Shown: positions 51,504-60,817 of the stretch, piece after piece
Layout: each line of letters begins with the position of its first letter
Position numbering within the stretch: the stretch's first letter is position 1
Origin: Chryseobacterium culicis
GTDB lineage: Bacteria > Bacteroidota > Bacteroidia > Flavobacteriales > Weeksellaceae
DNA: 64,000 nt
Direction: 5' to 3'
Assembly (NCBI RefSeq): GCF_002979755.1
Contig: NZ_PCPP01000002.1
Location: 1 to 64,000 of the forward strand
Position numbers and translations under genes: made by a program
Notes under the pieces: generated by a model
The model's database searches: none
What the model saw: only the letters and a program-made list of their open reading frames with translations
What the model was told of the DNA's origin: nothing

Positions 51504-52742
51504 ATGGACGAACAGAACACAGAAAGCAGATTTGAATTTCTAAAGGGCGATAAAGTACTTTGGATGGTCATCCTTGTGATCTCCATTTTCTCTATTTTCC
51601 CCGTATACTCTGCAAGTTCAAATCTTGAATACATTGTCAATAACGGGACTACAACAGGTCACGTTATCAAGCATATGTTCTTTGTAGTCTTAGGTTTAGC
51701 CATTATGAGACTGGTAGGAACAATAAAATATGAATACATCGGAAAGCTCAGCAGTATTCTGCTCGGCCTTATGATTGTTTTATTGATCGTTACCATGTTT
51801 ACCGGGCAAACCATTGATGGAGCCAGTGCTTCCCGATGGTTGAAAATCCCGGGAACACCCATCTCTTTCCAGCCTTCATCATTTGCTTTCTTAATGTTAA
51901 TCATCTATCTCTGTAGATATTTAACCAAAAAGATTACCAGAGAAAGGCTTCCGATAGAGAATATCATGTATATTTTCGGGCCTATCCTTCTCGTTTTTGT
52001 ACTGGTAGCCAAAGATAACGGTTCTACGGCATTAATGATTTTAATGGTATCCGTAGTGGTACTTATCATAGGACAGCTACACTGGAAATACATTGCAGGA
52101 TTCATTTCTGCATCATTTGTAGCCATTGTATTCTTCCTGCTGATTGCACTGAATACCAACATGATTGGTGGAAACCGTGTACATACATGGATGAGCCGTA
52201 TCGAAACTTTTACCTCAAGCAAGGCGAAAACAGCAGATACAGATGACGAAAGCGTAAAAGCCAAAAACTATCAGGTAATGCAGGCCAAAGCAGCTATTGT
52301 ACATGGCGGGATTACCGGAATGGGGCCAGGAAAAAGTGCATTGAAACAAATGCTGCCACAGTCTGCCTCCGACTTTATCTTCGCAGTGATTGTAGAAGAA
52401 TACGGAGTGATTGGAGCCGCTTTTCTGATCAGTTTATATCTGATCATGATGATAAGGATCGTAATGATTGCCAGCAAGATGCCGGCATTTTTCGGATCGT
52501 TGCTCGTGCTCAGCCTCGGGGTAATGATCTTTATTCAGCTCTCGGTAAACATAGCCGTTGCGGTGAATCTGATCCCAGTAACAGGACAACCGCTGCCTTT
52601 GATCAGCTATGGAGGAACCTCAATGCTGGTAACCTATTTGCAGTTAGGTATTATTTTAAATATAAGCTCAAGGATTCAGATTTATGATGAAGAAGGAATG
52701 GGCAAAAAACAGAGTATTGCAGAAATAAACGATATCGCTTAA
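51504..52742 (+). CDS. ftsW: Septal glycosyltransferase FtsW
   Basis: A 412-residue SEDS protein with about ten membrane helices and the family motifs ASRWLKIPGTPISFQPSS, KDNGSTALMIL, GMGPGKSALKQMLPQSASDFIFAVIVEE and GQPLPLISYGGTS. It polymerises septal glycan together with FtsI. The frame is open to 51477, but that part is the word-repeat spacer, so the ATG at 51504 is used. It ends one base before murG. Confidence 0.96.
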   Translation: MDEQNTESRFEFLKGDKVLWMVILVISIFSIFPVYSASSNLEYIVNNGTTTGHVIKHMFFVVLGLAIMRLVGTIKYEYIGKLSSILLGLMIVLLIVTMFTGQTIDGASASRWLKIPGTPISFQPSSFAFLMLIIYLCRYLTKKITRERLPIENIMYIFGPILLVFVLVAKDNGSTALMILMVSVVVLIIGQLHWKYIAGFISASFVAIVFFLLIALNTNMIGGNRVHTWMSRIETFTSSKAKTADTDDESVKAKNYQVMQAKAAIVHGGITGMGPGKSALKQMLPQSASDFIFAVIVEEYGVIGAAFLISLYLIMMIRIVMIASKMPAFFGSLLVLSLGVMIFIQLSVNIAVAVNLIPVTGQPLPLISYGGTSMLVTYLQLGIILNISSRIQIYDEEGMGKKQSIAEINDIA

Positions 52743-52743
52743 A

Positions 52744-53841
52744 ATGGACAAAAAATTGAAAATACTATTATCAGGCGGAGGAACAGGAGGACACATCTTC
52801 CCGGCCATCGCTATTGCTGATGAAATCAAAAAAAGATTTCCTGATGCAGAATTTTTGTTCATTGGGGCCAACGGGAAAATGGAAATGGAAAAAGTTCCAC
52901 AGGCAGGCTATAAAATTGAAGGAATTGATATTGCCGGAATCGATAGAGGAAATCTTTTATCCAATCTGGGACTGCCTTTCAAGATTCTGAAAAGCTTATC
53001 AAAATCCAAAAGGATTATTAAAAACTTCGCTCCCGATTTCGCAGTAGGAACAGGAGGATTTGCCAGCGGACCCGCTCTTTATGAAGCAAGCAAAATGGGA
53101 ATTCCTATTTTCATACAGGAACAAAATGCCCATGCAGGAGTAACGAATAAAATTTTAAGCAAAAAAGCGAAAGCTGTCTTCACCGCTTACCCAAAAGTAG
53201 AAGGCTTTCCGGCAGAAAAAATAAAATTTCTGGGAAATCCTATTCGTGAAAATATTATTTCAGGAATGCAGGATACCGCTCAGGCAAAAGAAAAAATGGG
53301 ATTAAATAAAGGCAAACTTACAATTCTTTCTGTAGGCGGTTCTTTAGGCTCCAGAACATTGAATAATGCCTGGAAATCGCATTTAAAAGAAATTGTAGAT
53401 AAAGATTATCAGCTGATCTGGCAGACAGGAAAGCTTGATTATAAAGATATTGTAAACGAAACAAAAGATATAAACACTGGAAATGTTCAGATCCTTGAAT
53501 TCATCAAAGATATGGAACTGGCTTATTCTGCTGCTGATGTCATTGTTTCAAGAGCTGGAGCAATTGCCATTTCAGAGTTGGCTGTAGCACAAAAACCGGT
53601 TCTTTTGGTTCCTTTCCCTTTTGCAGCGGAAGATCATCAAACCAAAAATGCCATGAATCTGGTGGAAAAAAATGCAGCAAGAATGGTAAAAGACTCTGAA
53701 ATGCAGGAGAAATTCTGGAATACATTATCAGAAATCTGCGAAAATGAAAATGTAAGAAAAGAGATGTCTGACAATCTCAACTATTTTGCCAAGCCAAATG
53801 CCGCAAAAGAGATCGTAGACGAAATTTTTAATAAACTGTAA
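52744..53841 (+). CDS. murG: Lipid II synthase MurG
   Basis: A 365-residue GT28 glycosyltransferase with the N-terminal SGGGTGGHIFPAIAIA (lipid I site) and C-terminal SVGGSLGSRTLN and SRAGAIAISELAVAQKP motifs. It adds GlcNAc to lipid I on the inner face of the membrane. The one-base gap after ftsW indicates tight coupling. Confidence 0.97.
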   Translation: MDKKLKILLSGGGTGGHIFPAIAIADEIKKRFPDAEFLFIGANGKMEMEKVPQAGYKIEGIDIAGIDRGNLLSNLGLPFKILKSLSKSKRIIKNFAPDFAVGTGGFASGPALYEASKMGIPIFIQEQNAHAGVTNKILSKKAKAVFTAYPKVEGFPAEKIKFLGNPIRENIISGMQDTAQAKEKMGLNKGKLTILSVGGSLGSRTLNNAWKSHLKEIVDKDYQLIWQTGKLDYKDIVNETKDINTGNVQILEFIKDMELAYSAADVIVSRAGAIAISELAVAQKPVLLVPFPFAAEDHQTKNAMNLVEKNAARMVKDSEMQEKFWNTLSEICENENVRKEMSDNLNYFAKPNAAKEIVDEIFNKL

Positions 53842-53912
53842 AAAGTAAAAGGTACAATGTAAAGAGTAAGAAAATACATTATACTTTGTACATAATACAT
53901 TAAGACAAAAAA
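53842..53912. repeat. GTACAATGTA word-repeat spacer between murG and murC
   Basis: GTACAATGTAAAG on the left and TACTTTGTAC on the right form an imperfect hairpin. The words are the same as in the murC-ftsQ spacer. Confidence 0.65.
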
Positions 53913-55283
53913 ATGAATAATTTACAAACATATCAGACTTTTTACTTCGTTGGAATCGGAGGTATCGGAATGAGTGCATTAGCACGTTATTTCAATGCAT
54001 CCGGAAAAAAAGTATTGGGCTACGATAAAACCAATACAAAATTAACTCAGAATCTGATGAATGAAGGTATTGATATTGTTTTTGAAGACCTTATTGATGA
54101 AAGGATAACTTCCCTTCAGAAAGAAAATACATTGGTAATCTACACCCCGGCTATCAAAACGCTTGGAATTTTAGATTATTTCAATCAAAATCAGTTTGAA
54201 GTTTTAAAGAGAGCTAAAGTCTTAGGATTAATTACAGAAAATACAGACTGCATCGCTATTGCAGGAACCCATGGGAAGACAACAACGTCTACTCTTGTGG
54301 CTCACCTATGCAAAGAAGCAGATCTTCCTTTCTCATGCTTTTTAGGAGGAATTTCTGAAAACTTTAAATCCAACTTTCTTTACAATGGCTCCACTTATTC
54401 CGTAGTAGAAGCTGATGAATATGACAGAAGCTTCCTGAACCTGTCGCCAGACTGGGCAGTAGTAACTTCTACCGATGCTGACCACCTGGATATTTATGGA
54501 GATAAAAGCCATATTGAAGAAGGATTCAGACAGTTTGCAGCTTTAGTACCTCAGGACAAACAACTTTTTGTAAGAAAAGGACTGGAAATCGGCAGAGGAC
54601 ATCAGACTTATGCCGTCAATGAGCCCGCAGACTACTATTCGGATAATCTCCGTATGGATCATGATAAAATCTATTTTGATTTTCATACCCCTACTGAAAC
54701 GATAAAAGATTTTGTCTGGGAAATTCCAGGAATTCACAATGTGGAAAATGCCACTGTAGCACTGGCTATTCTGCATAATTTAGGCGCAGATTTTGATACG
54801 CTGAAAAAAGCAATTGCCAATTTTAAAGGAATTAAAAGAAGATACACGAAACATATTTATCAGAATGGTAAAATTTATATTGATGACTATGCCCACCACC
54901 CTACAGAAATTAATGCTGTAATGGGCTCAATCAAAACATTTTACCCTGATAAAAAACTATTGGTAGCTTTCCAACCCCACCTTTTCAGCAGAACAAGAGA
55001 TTTCGCAGATGGTTTTGCAGAAAGTTTAAGCAAAGCTGATGAACTGATCCTTCTTGATATTTACCCTGCAAGAGAACTTCAGGAGAACTTTGAAGGGGTT
55101 ACCTCAAGCTGGCTGTTGGAAAAAGTAACATTGGATAAAAAAGAAGTATCAACATTAACTGATGCTTTTGAAAAAATAAAAGAAAAAGATTTTGACATCC
55201 TTCTTACCGTAGGAGCAGGAAATATAGATACCCTGTATGATCCTATCTGTGAATGGATTAGCACAGTACAAAGTACAATGTAA
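53913..55283 (+). CDS. murC: UDP-MurNAc-L-alanine ligase MurC
   Basis: A 456-residue Mur ligase with N-terminal FVGIGGIGMSALARYF, ATP loop AGTHGKTTTSTL at about 117-128, VVEADEYDRSFL, DDYAHHPTEI and FQPHLFSRTR. It starts the cytoplasmic branch of peptidoglycan synthesis. The last residues (STVQSTM) are encoded by the GTACAATGTA repeat that fills the spacer, so the repeat has probably replaced the original stop. Confidence 0.97.
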   Translation: MNNLQTYQTFYFVGIGGIGMSALARYFNASGKKVLGYDKTNTKLTQNLMNEGIDIVFEDLIDERITSLQKENTLVIYTPAIKTLGILDYFNQNQFEVLKRAKVLGLITENTDCIAIAGTHGKTTTSTLVAHLCKEADLPFSCFLGGISENFKSNFLYNGSTYSVVEADEYDRSFLNLSPDWAVVTSTDADHLDIYGDKSHIEEGFRQFAALVPQDKQLFVRKGLEIGRGHQTYAVNEPADYYSDNLRMDHDKIYFDFHTPTETIKDFVWEIPGIHNVENATVALAILHNLGADFDTLKKAIANFKGIKRRYTKHIYQNGKIYIDDYAHHPTEINAVMGSIKTFYPDKKLLVAFQPHLFSRTRDFADGFAESLSKADELILLDIYPARELQENFEGVTSSWLLEKVTLDKKEVSTLTDAFEKIKEKDFDILLTVGAGNIDTLYDPICEWISTVQSTM

Positions 55284-55354
55284 GATGTACAATGTAGAGT
55301 TGAAAAGAAATTAATCTAAAAATACATAAGTACATTGTACTTTTTACATTGTAC
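55273..55354. repeat. Nested GTACAATGTA palindrome between murC and ftsQ
   Basis: GTACAATGTA occurs at 55273 and 55287, and its reverse complement TACATTGTAC at 55331 and 55345. Both pairs are 14 bases apart, so outer pairs with outer and inner with inner, giving a long hairpin with a loop of about 34 bases. The left arm lies in the last codons of murC. Confidence 0.85.
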
Positions 55355-55361
55355 AGGAAAT

Positions 55362-56327
55362 ATGAAAAATAAATACAGAATATTAAAAATTGTTGTCACG
55401 GTAATCATCCTTGGATTGTTACTGAGTTTCTCATTGAAGAGATTCAGCCACCAACAGATTACAGACAATAAGATTTCTGTAAAAATGAGTGAGAAAACTC
55501 CGGTTTATTTTGTAGATGAAAAAGATATAAGGGAGATTGTAAAAAAAGAAAATCCCTCAGGAAAAGTGGGAGACCTTAATATCCCTTCTTTAGAAAAAAG
55601 AATAAATTCTCTTCCGGCGGTAGACAGTGCCAACGTCTATTTGAACCTGAATGGAAAGCTGAATCTGGATATCAAGCAAAGAGTCCCTGTTTTCAGATTA
55701 AATAAAGACGGCAAAGATTTCTATGTGGATGAAAAAGGAATTGAATTCCCAATTTCAAGAACCTACTCACATCCATGTATGCTGGTAACCGGAAACGTAC
55801 AGCCCGATGAATACGAAAAGCTGGCAGAACTGGTAGAAAAGATCGATAAAGATGATTTCAGTAAAAAATATTTTATCGGAATCTCCAAAAGCAAAGAAAG
55901 CTATAGTCTTCTTACGAGCGAAGGAAACTACAGAGTAGAGATCGGAGACCTTGATAATATTGATTTTAAAGTAAAAGGATTTAAAACTTTTGTTGAAAAA
56001 TATCTGGTGTATCAGGACCCTCAAAAATACAGTATGGTTTCTGTGAAATATCAGAATCAGATTGTCACGACTTTAAACCCTTACTTTAAAGAAAATGACA
56101 GTATTTTAAAAGCAGGGAAAATGGAACTGGCAAAAGGACCTTCTCCTGCAGCTAAAAAGACGGAATCTAAGCCCAAGACGGCAGAAGTAAAAAAAGCAAA
56201 TTCCACTCCGGCCAAACCGAAAGAGGATACAAAGACGAAAATACATACAAAAGAAACGAAAAAAGCAGAGAAAAAGCCCCCCGTCAAGGCGCAGTCCAAG
56301 CCTAAGGCAAAAGTAAAAATAGAATAA
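55362..56327 (+). CDS. ftsQ: Division protein FtsQ/DivIB
   Basis: A 321-residue bitopic protein with one membrane helix at about 8-28, a POTRA-like and beta domain in the periplasm (VYFVDEKDIREIV, LPAVDSANVYLNLNGKLNLDIKQRVPVFRL) and a Lys/Pro/Ala-rich tail of about 60 residues at the C-terminus. FtsQ links the early and late division proteins. The frame is open to 55335, but that part is repeat; the ATG at 55362 is used. The charged tail is longer than usual. Confidence 0.9.
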   Translation: MKNKYRILKIVVTVIILGLLLSFSLKRFSHQQITDNKISVKMSEKTPVYFVDEKDIREIVKKENPSGKVGDLNIPSLEKRINSLPAVDSANVYLNLNGKLNLDIKQRVPVFRLNKDGKDFYVDEKGIEFPISRTYSHPCMLVTGNVQPDEYEKLAELVEKIDKDDFSKKYFIGISKSKESYSLLTSEGNYRVEIGDLDNIDFKVKGFKTFVEKYLVYQDPQKYSMVSVKYQNQIVTTLNPYFKENDSILKAGKMELAKGPSPAAKKTESKPKTAEVKKANSTPAKPKEDTKTKIHTKETKKAEKKPPVKAQSKPKAKVKIE

Positions 56328-56406
56328 GTCCTTCAGGGCATTTAATACACAAATAGGATATTATCCTTTCAAAGAAAAAAGTAGAAAAAATCAAATCGAT
56401 ATAAAA

Positions 56407-57792
56407 ATGGAAAATCAAGAGTATTCAGTAGGTCTGGACATCGGGACAACGAAGATAGTCGCGATTGTCGGAAGAAGGAATGCACACGGGAAAATAGAAG
56501 TTCTCGGTGTAGGAAAAGCTAAAAGTCTTGGTGTTCATAAAGGTATTGTGAATAATATTTCACAAACTATTAATTCAATCAAGGCTGCAGTATCCGAAGC
56601 ACAATCCAGTGCTGGAGTTCCTATCCGCAAAGTTACGGTAGGTATTGCAGGAAAACACATTCGTTCTCTGCAGCACTCCGATTATATTATGCGTGAACAT
56701 CCTGATAAATTTATTACAGACGACGACATCGAAGCATTAAAAGATCAGGTTAAAAAACTGGTTATGCTTCCTGGAGAAGAAATTATCCACGTACTTCCTC
56801 AAGAATATAAAGTGGATTCCGAGGGTGAAATTCAGGAACCTGTCGGAATGCATGGAAAGCGTTTAGAAGCAAACTTCCACGTTGTAGTAGGCCAAATGGG
56901 CAGCATCAGAAACATTGCAAGATGCGTTCGTGAAGCCGGATTAGAAATGGAAGCCCTTACTTTAGAGCCATTGGCATCTTCAGAAGCTGTTCTTACCAAA
57001 GAAGAAAAAGAAGCCGGTGTAGCCATTGTTGACATTGGTGGTGGTACAACCGATATTGCCATCTTTAAAGATAATATCATACGTCATACCTGTGTGATTC
57101 CATACGGAGGAGGAATTATTACCGAAGATATCAAAGAAGGGTGCTCTATTATAGAAAAACACGCAGAACAACTGAAAGTAAAGTTTGGTTCGGCTGTTCC
57201 CGAATTAGAAAAAGACAGTACTTTTGTAACTATTCCCGGACTTCACGGAAGACCAGACAAAGAAATCTCTTTAAAAACGTTAGCCCAGATCATCAATGCG
57301 AGAGTAGAAGAAGTTCTGGAAATGGTGAATACAGAGCTGAAAGCGTACGGTGCTTTTGAACAAAAGAAAAAACTGATTGCCGGAATCGTTCTTACGGGTG
57401 GAGGTTCAAACCTTAAACACCTTCGTCAGCTGGCCAATTATACTACAGGTTTTGACAGCAGAATTGGTTTTGCGAATGAATATATTGCCAACGATAAAAA
57501 TCAGTACCTGAAAGGCCCTGAATTTGCTACCTCTATCGGGTTACTGATGGAGAGTTTGAAAATCAGAGACAAAAAACACAATGCTGATGAAATAATAGAA
57601 ATTGTTGCTGAACAACCAAAGCAGGAAACTGCAGCAGCACAGCCTGAAACCATACAACCCGTACAGCAGGCAGCGCCAGTTCAGGATCAGCAGTTTTTCG
57701 AAAATGAAAGGCAAGAGAACAGAAAAGCGAAATTAACCTTCGGGCAGTCGCTTATGGAAAAAGTAAAAAAATTCTTTGAAGAAGTAGAATAA
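56407..57792 (+). CDS. ftsA: Division protein FtsA
   Basis: A 461-residue actin-fold ATPase that tethers FtsZ to the membrane. The phosphate loops are VGLDIGTTKIVAIVG and VDIGGGTTDIAIF, with VLTGGGSNLKHL for the adenosine site. A linker rich in Gln and Pro (about 400-435) leads to the C-terminal amphipathic helix FGQSLMEKVKKFFEEVE, which binds membrane. It acts at the inner face of the septum. Confidence 0.96.
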   Translation: MENQEYSVGLDIGTTKIVAIVGRRNAHGKIEVLGVGKAKSLGVHKGIVNNISQTINSIKAAVSEAQSSAGVPIRKVTVGIAGKHIRSLQHSDYIMREHPDKFITDDDIEALKDQVKKLVMLPGEEIIHVLPQEYKVDSEGEIQEPVGMHGKRLEANFHVVVGQMGSIRNIARCVREAGLEMEALTLEPLASSEAVLTKEEKEAGVAIVDIGGGTTDIAIFKDNIIRHTCVIPYGGGIITEDIKEGCSIIEKHAEQLKVKFGSAVPELEKDSTFVTIPGLHGRPDKEISLKTLAQIINARVEEVLEMVNTELKAYGAFEQKKKLIAGIVLTGGGSNLKHLRQLANYTTGFDSRIGFANEYIANDKNQYLKGPEFATSIGLLMESLKIRDKKHNADEIIEIVAEQPKQETAAAQPETIQPVQQAAPVQDQQFFENERQENRKAKLTFGQSLMEKVKKFFEEVE

Positions 57793-57913
57793 ATATAAAT
57801 GATAAAAGATTAATGATCAATGATACCTGAAATAGATTAATATTTATTAAATTAAAGACGAATATCATTCATCAATTATCATCTATCGCTTATCAATTAT
57901 TAAAAGTATAGTT
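57793..57913. repeat. Word-repeat spacer between ftsA and ftsZ
   Basis: It has AATGATAAAAGATTAATGATCAATG words on the left and CATCAATTATCATC words on the right, which are rough reverse complements. It belongs to the spacer family of this cluster. Confidence 0.6.
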
Positions 57914-59827
57914 ATGGAAAATATAGGTACACAAGGATTTTCATTTGATTTGCCAAAAGGAAATTCATCCATCATAAAAGTAATCGGTGTAGGGGGCGGT
58001 GGAAACAACGCTCTAAAGCACATGTATGAGAAAGGAATTCACGGAGTTGACTTTGTGATTTGTAATACGGATGCTCAAACTCTAGATAATAACCCTGTTG
58101 CTAATAAAGTTCAGTTAGGAACAACAATCACGGAAGGTCTAGGTGCCGGTGCTGATCCGGAAGTTGGAGAAAAATCGGCAATCGAAAGTATTGAAGACAT
58201 CAAAGCGGCTATGGGCCAAAACACCAAAATGGTGTTTATCACTGCCGGAATGGGTGGTGGTACAGGTACCGGAGCTGCTCCTGTGATTGCTAAAGTAGCA
58301 AAAGACATGGGAATTCTAACCGTTGGTATTGTTACCGTTCCTTTCAGTTTCGAAGGAAAAAGAAGATTGGAGCAGGCAGAAAACGGTCTGGACAAACTAA
58401 GAAACAATGTTGATTCACTTATTGTTATCAACAACGATAAACTAAGACAGCAATTCGGAAACCTTGGATTCAAACAGGGATTCTCAAAAGCCGATGAAGT
58501 TTTAACCAATGCTGCGAAAGGGATGGCAGAAGTTATTACGGGTTACTTTGATGTAAACATTGACTTTAGAGATGCTAAATCTGTGCTTCAGAACTCTGGT
58601 ACAGCGTTGATGTCTACAGGAACTGCTTCAGGTGAAAATAAAGCAGAAGAAGCCGTAAGAAAGGCCCTTGATTCCCCATTATTGAATGATAATAAGATTA
58701 CAGGTGCTAAGAACGTTCTACTGTTGATCAGAAGTGGTGCTGAAGAAGTTACCATGGACGAGATCGGTATCATCATGGACCACATTCAGAAAGAAGCTGG
58801 AAACACTGCGGATATTATTTTCGGGGTGGGTGCTGATGAAGAATTAGGAGATGCAGTAAGCGTTCTTGTTATCGCAACGGGATTCTCTAACGATAATAAG
58901 AAGTTTGCAGGGCCTACAGAGAAAATCAGAATCAGCCTTAACGACAGTTTTGAAGCTCCCAAAAATTCTCCTTTCAAAACAAGAGAGGAAAGAGAGGTAG
59001 CTCCTGAAACAACACATGATTTTGGGGGAAAAAACCTTTTCAGACTTGATGATGAAGACCATGACACTCCGTTCAATGTAGCGTCTACCGAAAAAAAAAT
59101 GATTATTGAAGAAGAGCAGCCAAGAACTGAAATAAAATTCTTTGATAAAGAGGAAGATGCAATAAATACACCTGAACAAAGCTGGAGAAATGAAGAAGAA
59201 GGAGAAGAGGAATACAGCTTACTCTCTATTGATGAGGAGAATGAAGATCCTAACGATCTTGAAATCCAGTCTTTCTCATTTGATTTTGAAAATAAAAAAG
59301 ATGAGCCGCAATCCGGAACTCAATTCAACAACTCGTTTTCGAATGAAAAACCCGTTGAATTCAGCTTCTTTGTAAACGAGCCTACCAGAAATGAACCGAA
59401 TACAGATTTTGGACAGCCAAAAGCAGAGTTTAATACACCTACCAATGCTGCTGTAGCTGAACCCGCTCAAAAGATTGAAACATTCTACCAGAAACAGGAA
59501 GAAGCAAAAGCGGAAACAAGATCAACTTTTCAAAACAAAACAGAAATTGAAACTCCAAAAACTGAAGAATCAGAATTCACTTTCGTGAATAAAACGATTG
59601 ATCAGGACAGAGTCATTGAAAGAAGAAATAAATTAAAAGAATTCAACTCACGCTACCAAAATTTTGACAGTACCAGTGAATTCGAATCTATTCCTGCTTT
59701 TAAAAGAAAAAATATTTCTATCGACGGAAACAATGCATCAGACCAGAATATCAACACTTATTTGTCTGATAACAATGGATCTATGCAGATCAGAGAGAAT
59801 AGATTTTTAAATAAAGACGTTGATTAA
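57914..59827 (+). CDS. ftsZ: Division GTPase FtsZ with long C-terminal extension
   Basis: A 637-residue FtsZ. The tubulin signature GGGTGTG is at 114-120, the T7 region is present, and the GTPase part ends near residue 330. The remaining 300 residues are acidic and low-complexity, far longer than in E. coli FtsZ (383). The partner-binding peptide appears as IPAFKRKN at 593-600, so it is not terminal but followed by 37 further residues. FtsZ forms the division ring in the cytoplasm. Confidence 0.98.
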   Translation: MENIGTQGFSFDLPKGNSSIIKVIGVGGGGNNALKHMYEKGIHGVDFVICNTDAQTLDNNPVANKVQLGTTITEGLGAGADPEVGEKSAIESIEDIKAAMGQNTKMVFITAGMGGGTGTGAAPVIAKVAKDMGILTVGIVTVPFSFEGKRRLEQAENGLDKLRNNVDSLIVINNDKLRQQFGNLGFKQGFSKADEVLTNAAKGMAEVITGYFDVNIDFRDAKSVLQNSGTALMSTGTASGENKAEEAVRKALDSPLLNDNKITGAKNVLLLIRSGAEEVTMDEIGIIMDHIQKEAGNTADIIFGVGADEELGDAVSVLVIATGFSNDNKKFAGPTEKIRISLNDSFEAPKNSPFKTREEREVAPETTHDFGGKNLFRLDDEDHDTPFNVASTEKKMIIEEEQPRTEIKFFDKEEDAINTPEQSWRNEEEGEEEYSLLSIDEENEDPNDLEIQSFSFDFENKKDEPQSGTQFNNSFSNEKPVEFSFFVNEPTRNEPNTDFGQPKAEFNTPTNAAVAEPAQKIETFYQKQEEAKAETRSTFQNKTEIETPKTEESEFTFVNKTIDQDRVIERRNKLKEFNSRYQNFDSTSEFESIPAFKRKNISIDGNNASDQNINTYLSDNNGSMQIRENRFLNKDVD

Positions 59828-59917
59828 ATGCTATAAGCAGTATGCAGTAAGCCATAGGCAATTCCAGCCCAATCAAAAAGCTTACTGCTTATTGCCTAAA
59901 GCCTAAAATATATAAAC
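59828..59917. repeat. AAGC word-repeat palindrome between ftsZ and the yqeY-like gene
   Basis: GCAGTAAGC (59844-59852) pairs with GCTTACTGC (59880-59888), and AGGCAAT (about 59856) matches ATTGCCT (59891). The words (AAGCAG, GTAAGC) are shared with the mraY-murD spacer. Confidence 0.7.
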
Positions 59918-60364
59918 ATGAGCTTAGAAAATATAATAACCGAAGCTATAAAAACAGCAATGAGAGCTAAAGACAGAGTGGCTTTGGATTCTCTACGCGC
60001 TGTAAAATCTCAGATATTACTGATTAAAACTGAAGCCATTGGAACTGAAGTAACCGCAGAACAGGAAATTGCTATTCTTCAGAGAATGGTAAAACAGCGT
60101 AAGGATTCTTACGACCAGTTTACTGCACAGGGAAGAAATGATCTTGCAGAAGTAGAAGACGCTCAGATGAAAATTATTGAGCAGTTTTTACCTAAACAGC
60201 TTTCTGCTGAAGAATTAGAAACAGAAATTAAAAATATTATTTCTGAAGCCGGTGCTGAATCTATTAAAGATTTAGGGAAGGTAATGGGAGTTGCATCAAA
60301 AACATTAGCCGGAAAATCTGACGGAAAAAGTATTTCCGAAATGGCTAAAAAGCTCCTTTCTTAA
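59918..60364 (+). CDS. GatB/YqeY domain protein
   Basis: A 148-residue protein of the YqeY family with two helical lobes: ITEAIKTAMRAKDRVALDSLRAVKSQI, then RMVKQRKDSYDQF and FLPKQLSAEELE. It resembles the tail domain of GatB and may bind tRNA or another RNA, but no activity is established. It probably continues the dcw transcript. Confidence 0.9.
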   Translation: MSLENIITEAIKTAMRAKDRVALDSLRAVKSQILLIKTEAIGTEVTAEQEIAILQRMVKQRKDSYDQFTAQGRNDLAEVEDAQMKIIEQFLPKQLSAEELETEIKNIISEAGAESIKDLGKVMGVASKTLAGKSDGKSISEMAKKLLS

Positions 60365-60462
60365 TGTGATCCGTGTTTAGACTTAGCGTAATTTAAAAGC
60401 CTGAAAACACGTCTCACCCATAACTATAGGATATACAACCTTTGCATATCGATTTGATTAAA

Positions 60463-60500
60463 GAAGCCCGGAACTCTTCAGTTCCGGGCTTCATTTCTTT
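60463..60500. terminator. Strong terminator downstream of the dcw cluster
   Basis: GAAGCCCGGAACT and AGTTCCGGGCTTC form 13 perfect pairs with a 4-base loop, followed by ATTTCTTT. It lies about 100 bases after the yqeY-like stop. A short T-run follows on the minus strand as well. Confidence 0.88.
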
Positions 60501-60765
60501 GGATATTAAAGTTTGTTAATCAGTTTTGATTCTAAACTGAAAAAAGAATTAAGCTACTACCATATTTCAGAGAGTATTTAAGTGATTGATTGCTTGAGGG
60601 AAAGCCTTAAATGTTTTTTTCATGGTCGTTTGTTTTTCAGAATCATTTCAAATTTAATAATAATATTTTATTATTCCTAATTTTAATTCACATTTTTTAG
60701 AATATTATTACAATATTAATACTTGGTTAATTTTATATGACTAATCAATTGATAGTTTTTATATA
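60501..60765. other. Gene-free spacer
   Basis: An AT-rich region. A TCAGTTTTGATTCTAAACTGA hairpin lies near 60519-60540, and an 18-codon frame on the minus strand at 60567-60623 is not convincing. Otherwise nothing is seen before the promoter at 60766. Confidence 0.5.
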
Positions 60766-60796
60766 TTGAACAAACGCAAAGAATTCCTTAACTTTG
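60766..60796 (+). promoter_or_regulatory. Complete Bacteroidetes promoter of the bacilliredoxin gene
   Basis: TTG at 60766-60768 and a perfect TAACTTTG (60789-60796) are separated by 20 bases, the textbook layout for the phylum. The gene starts 21 bases later. Confidence 0.75.
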
Positions 60797-60817
60797 TAGC
60801 GATAAAAAACAAAATAT

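Noticed and set aside
60567-60623. 18-codon frame on the minus strand (starts MKKTFKAFP)
   Set aside because: It has an ATG and a strong hairpin downstream, but it is too short to judge and no related peptide is known to me.
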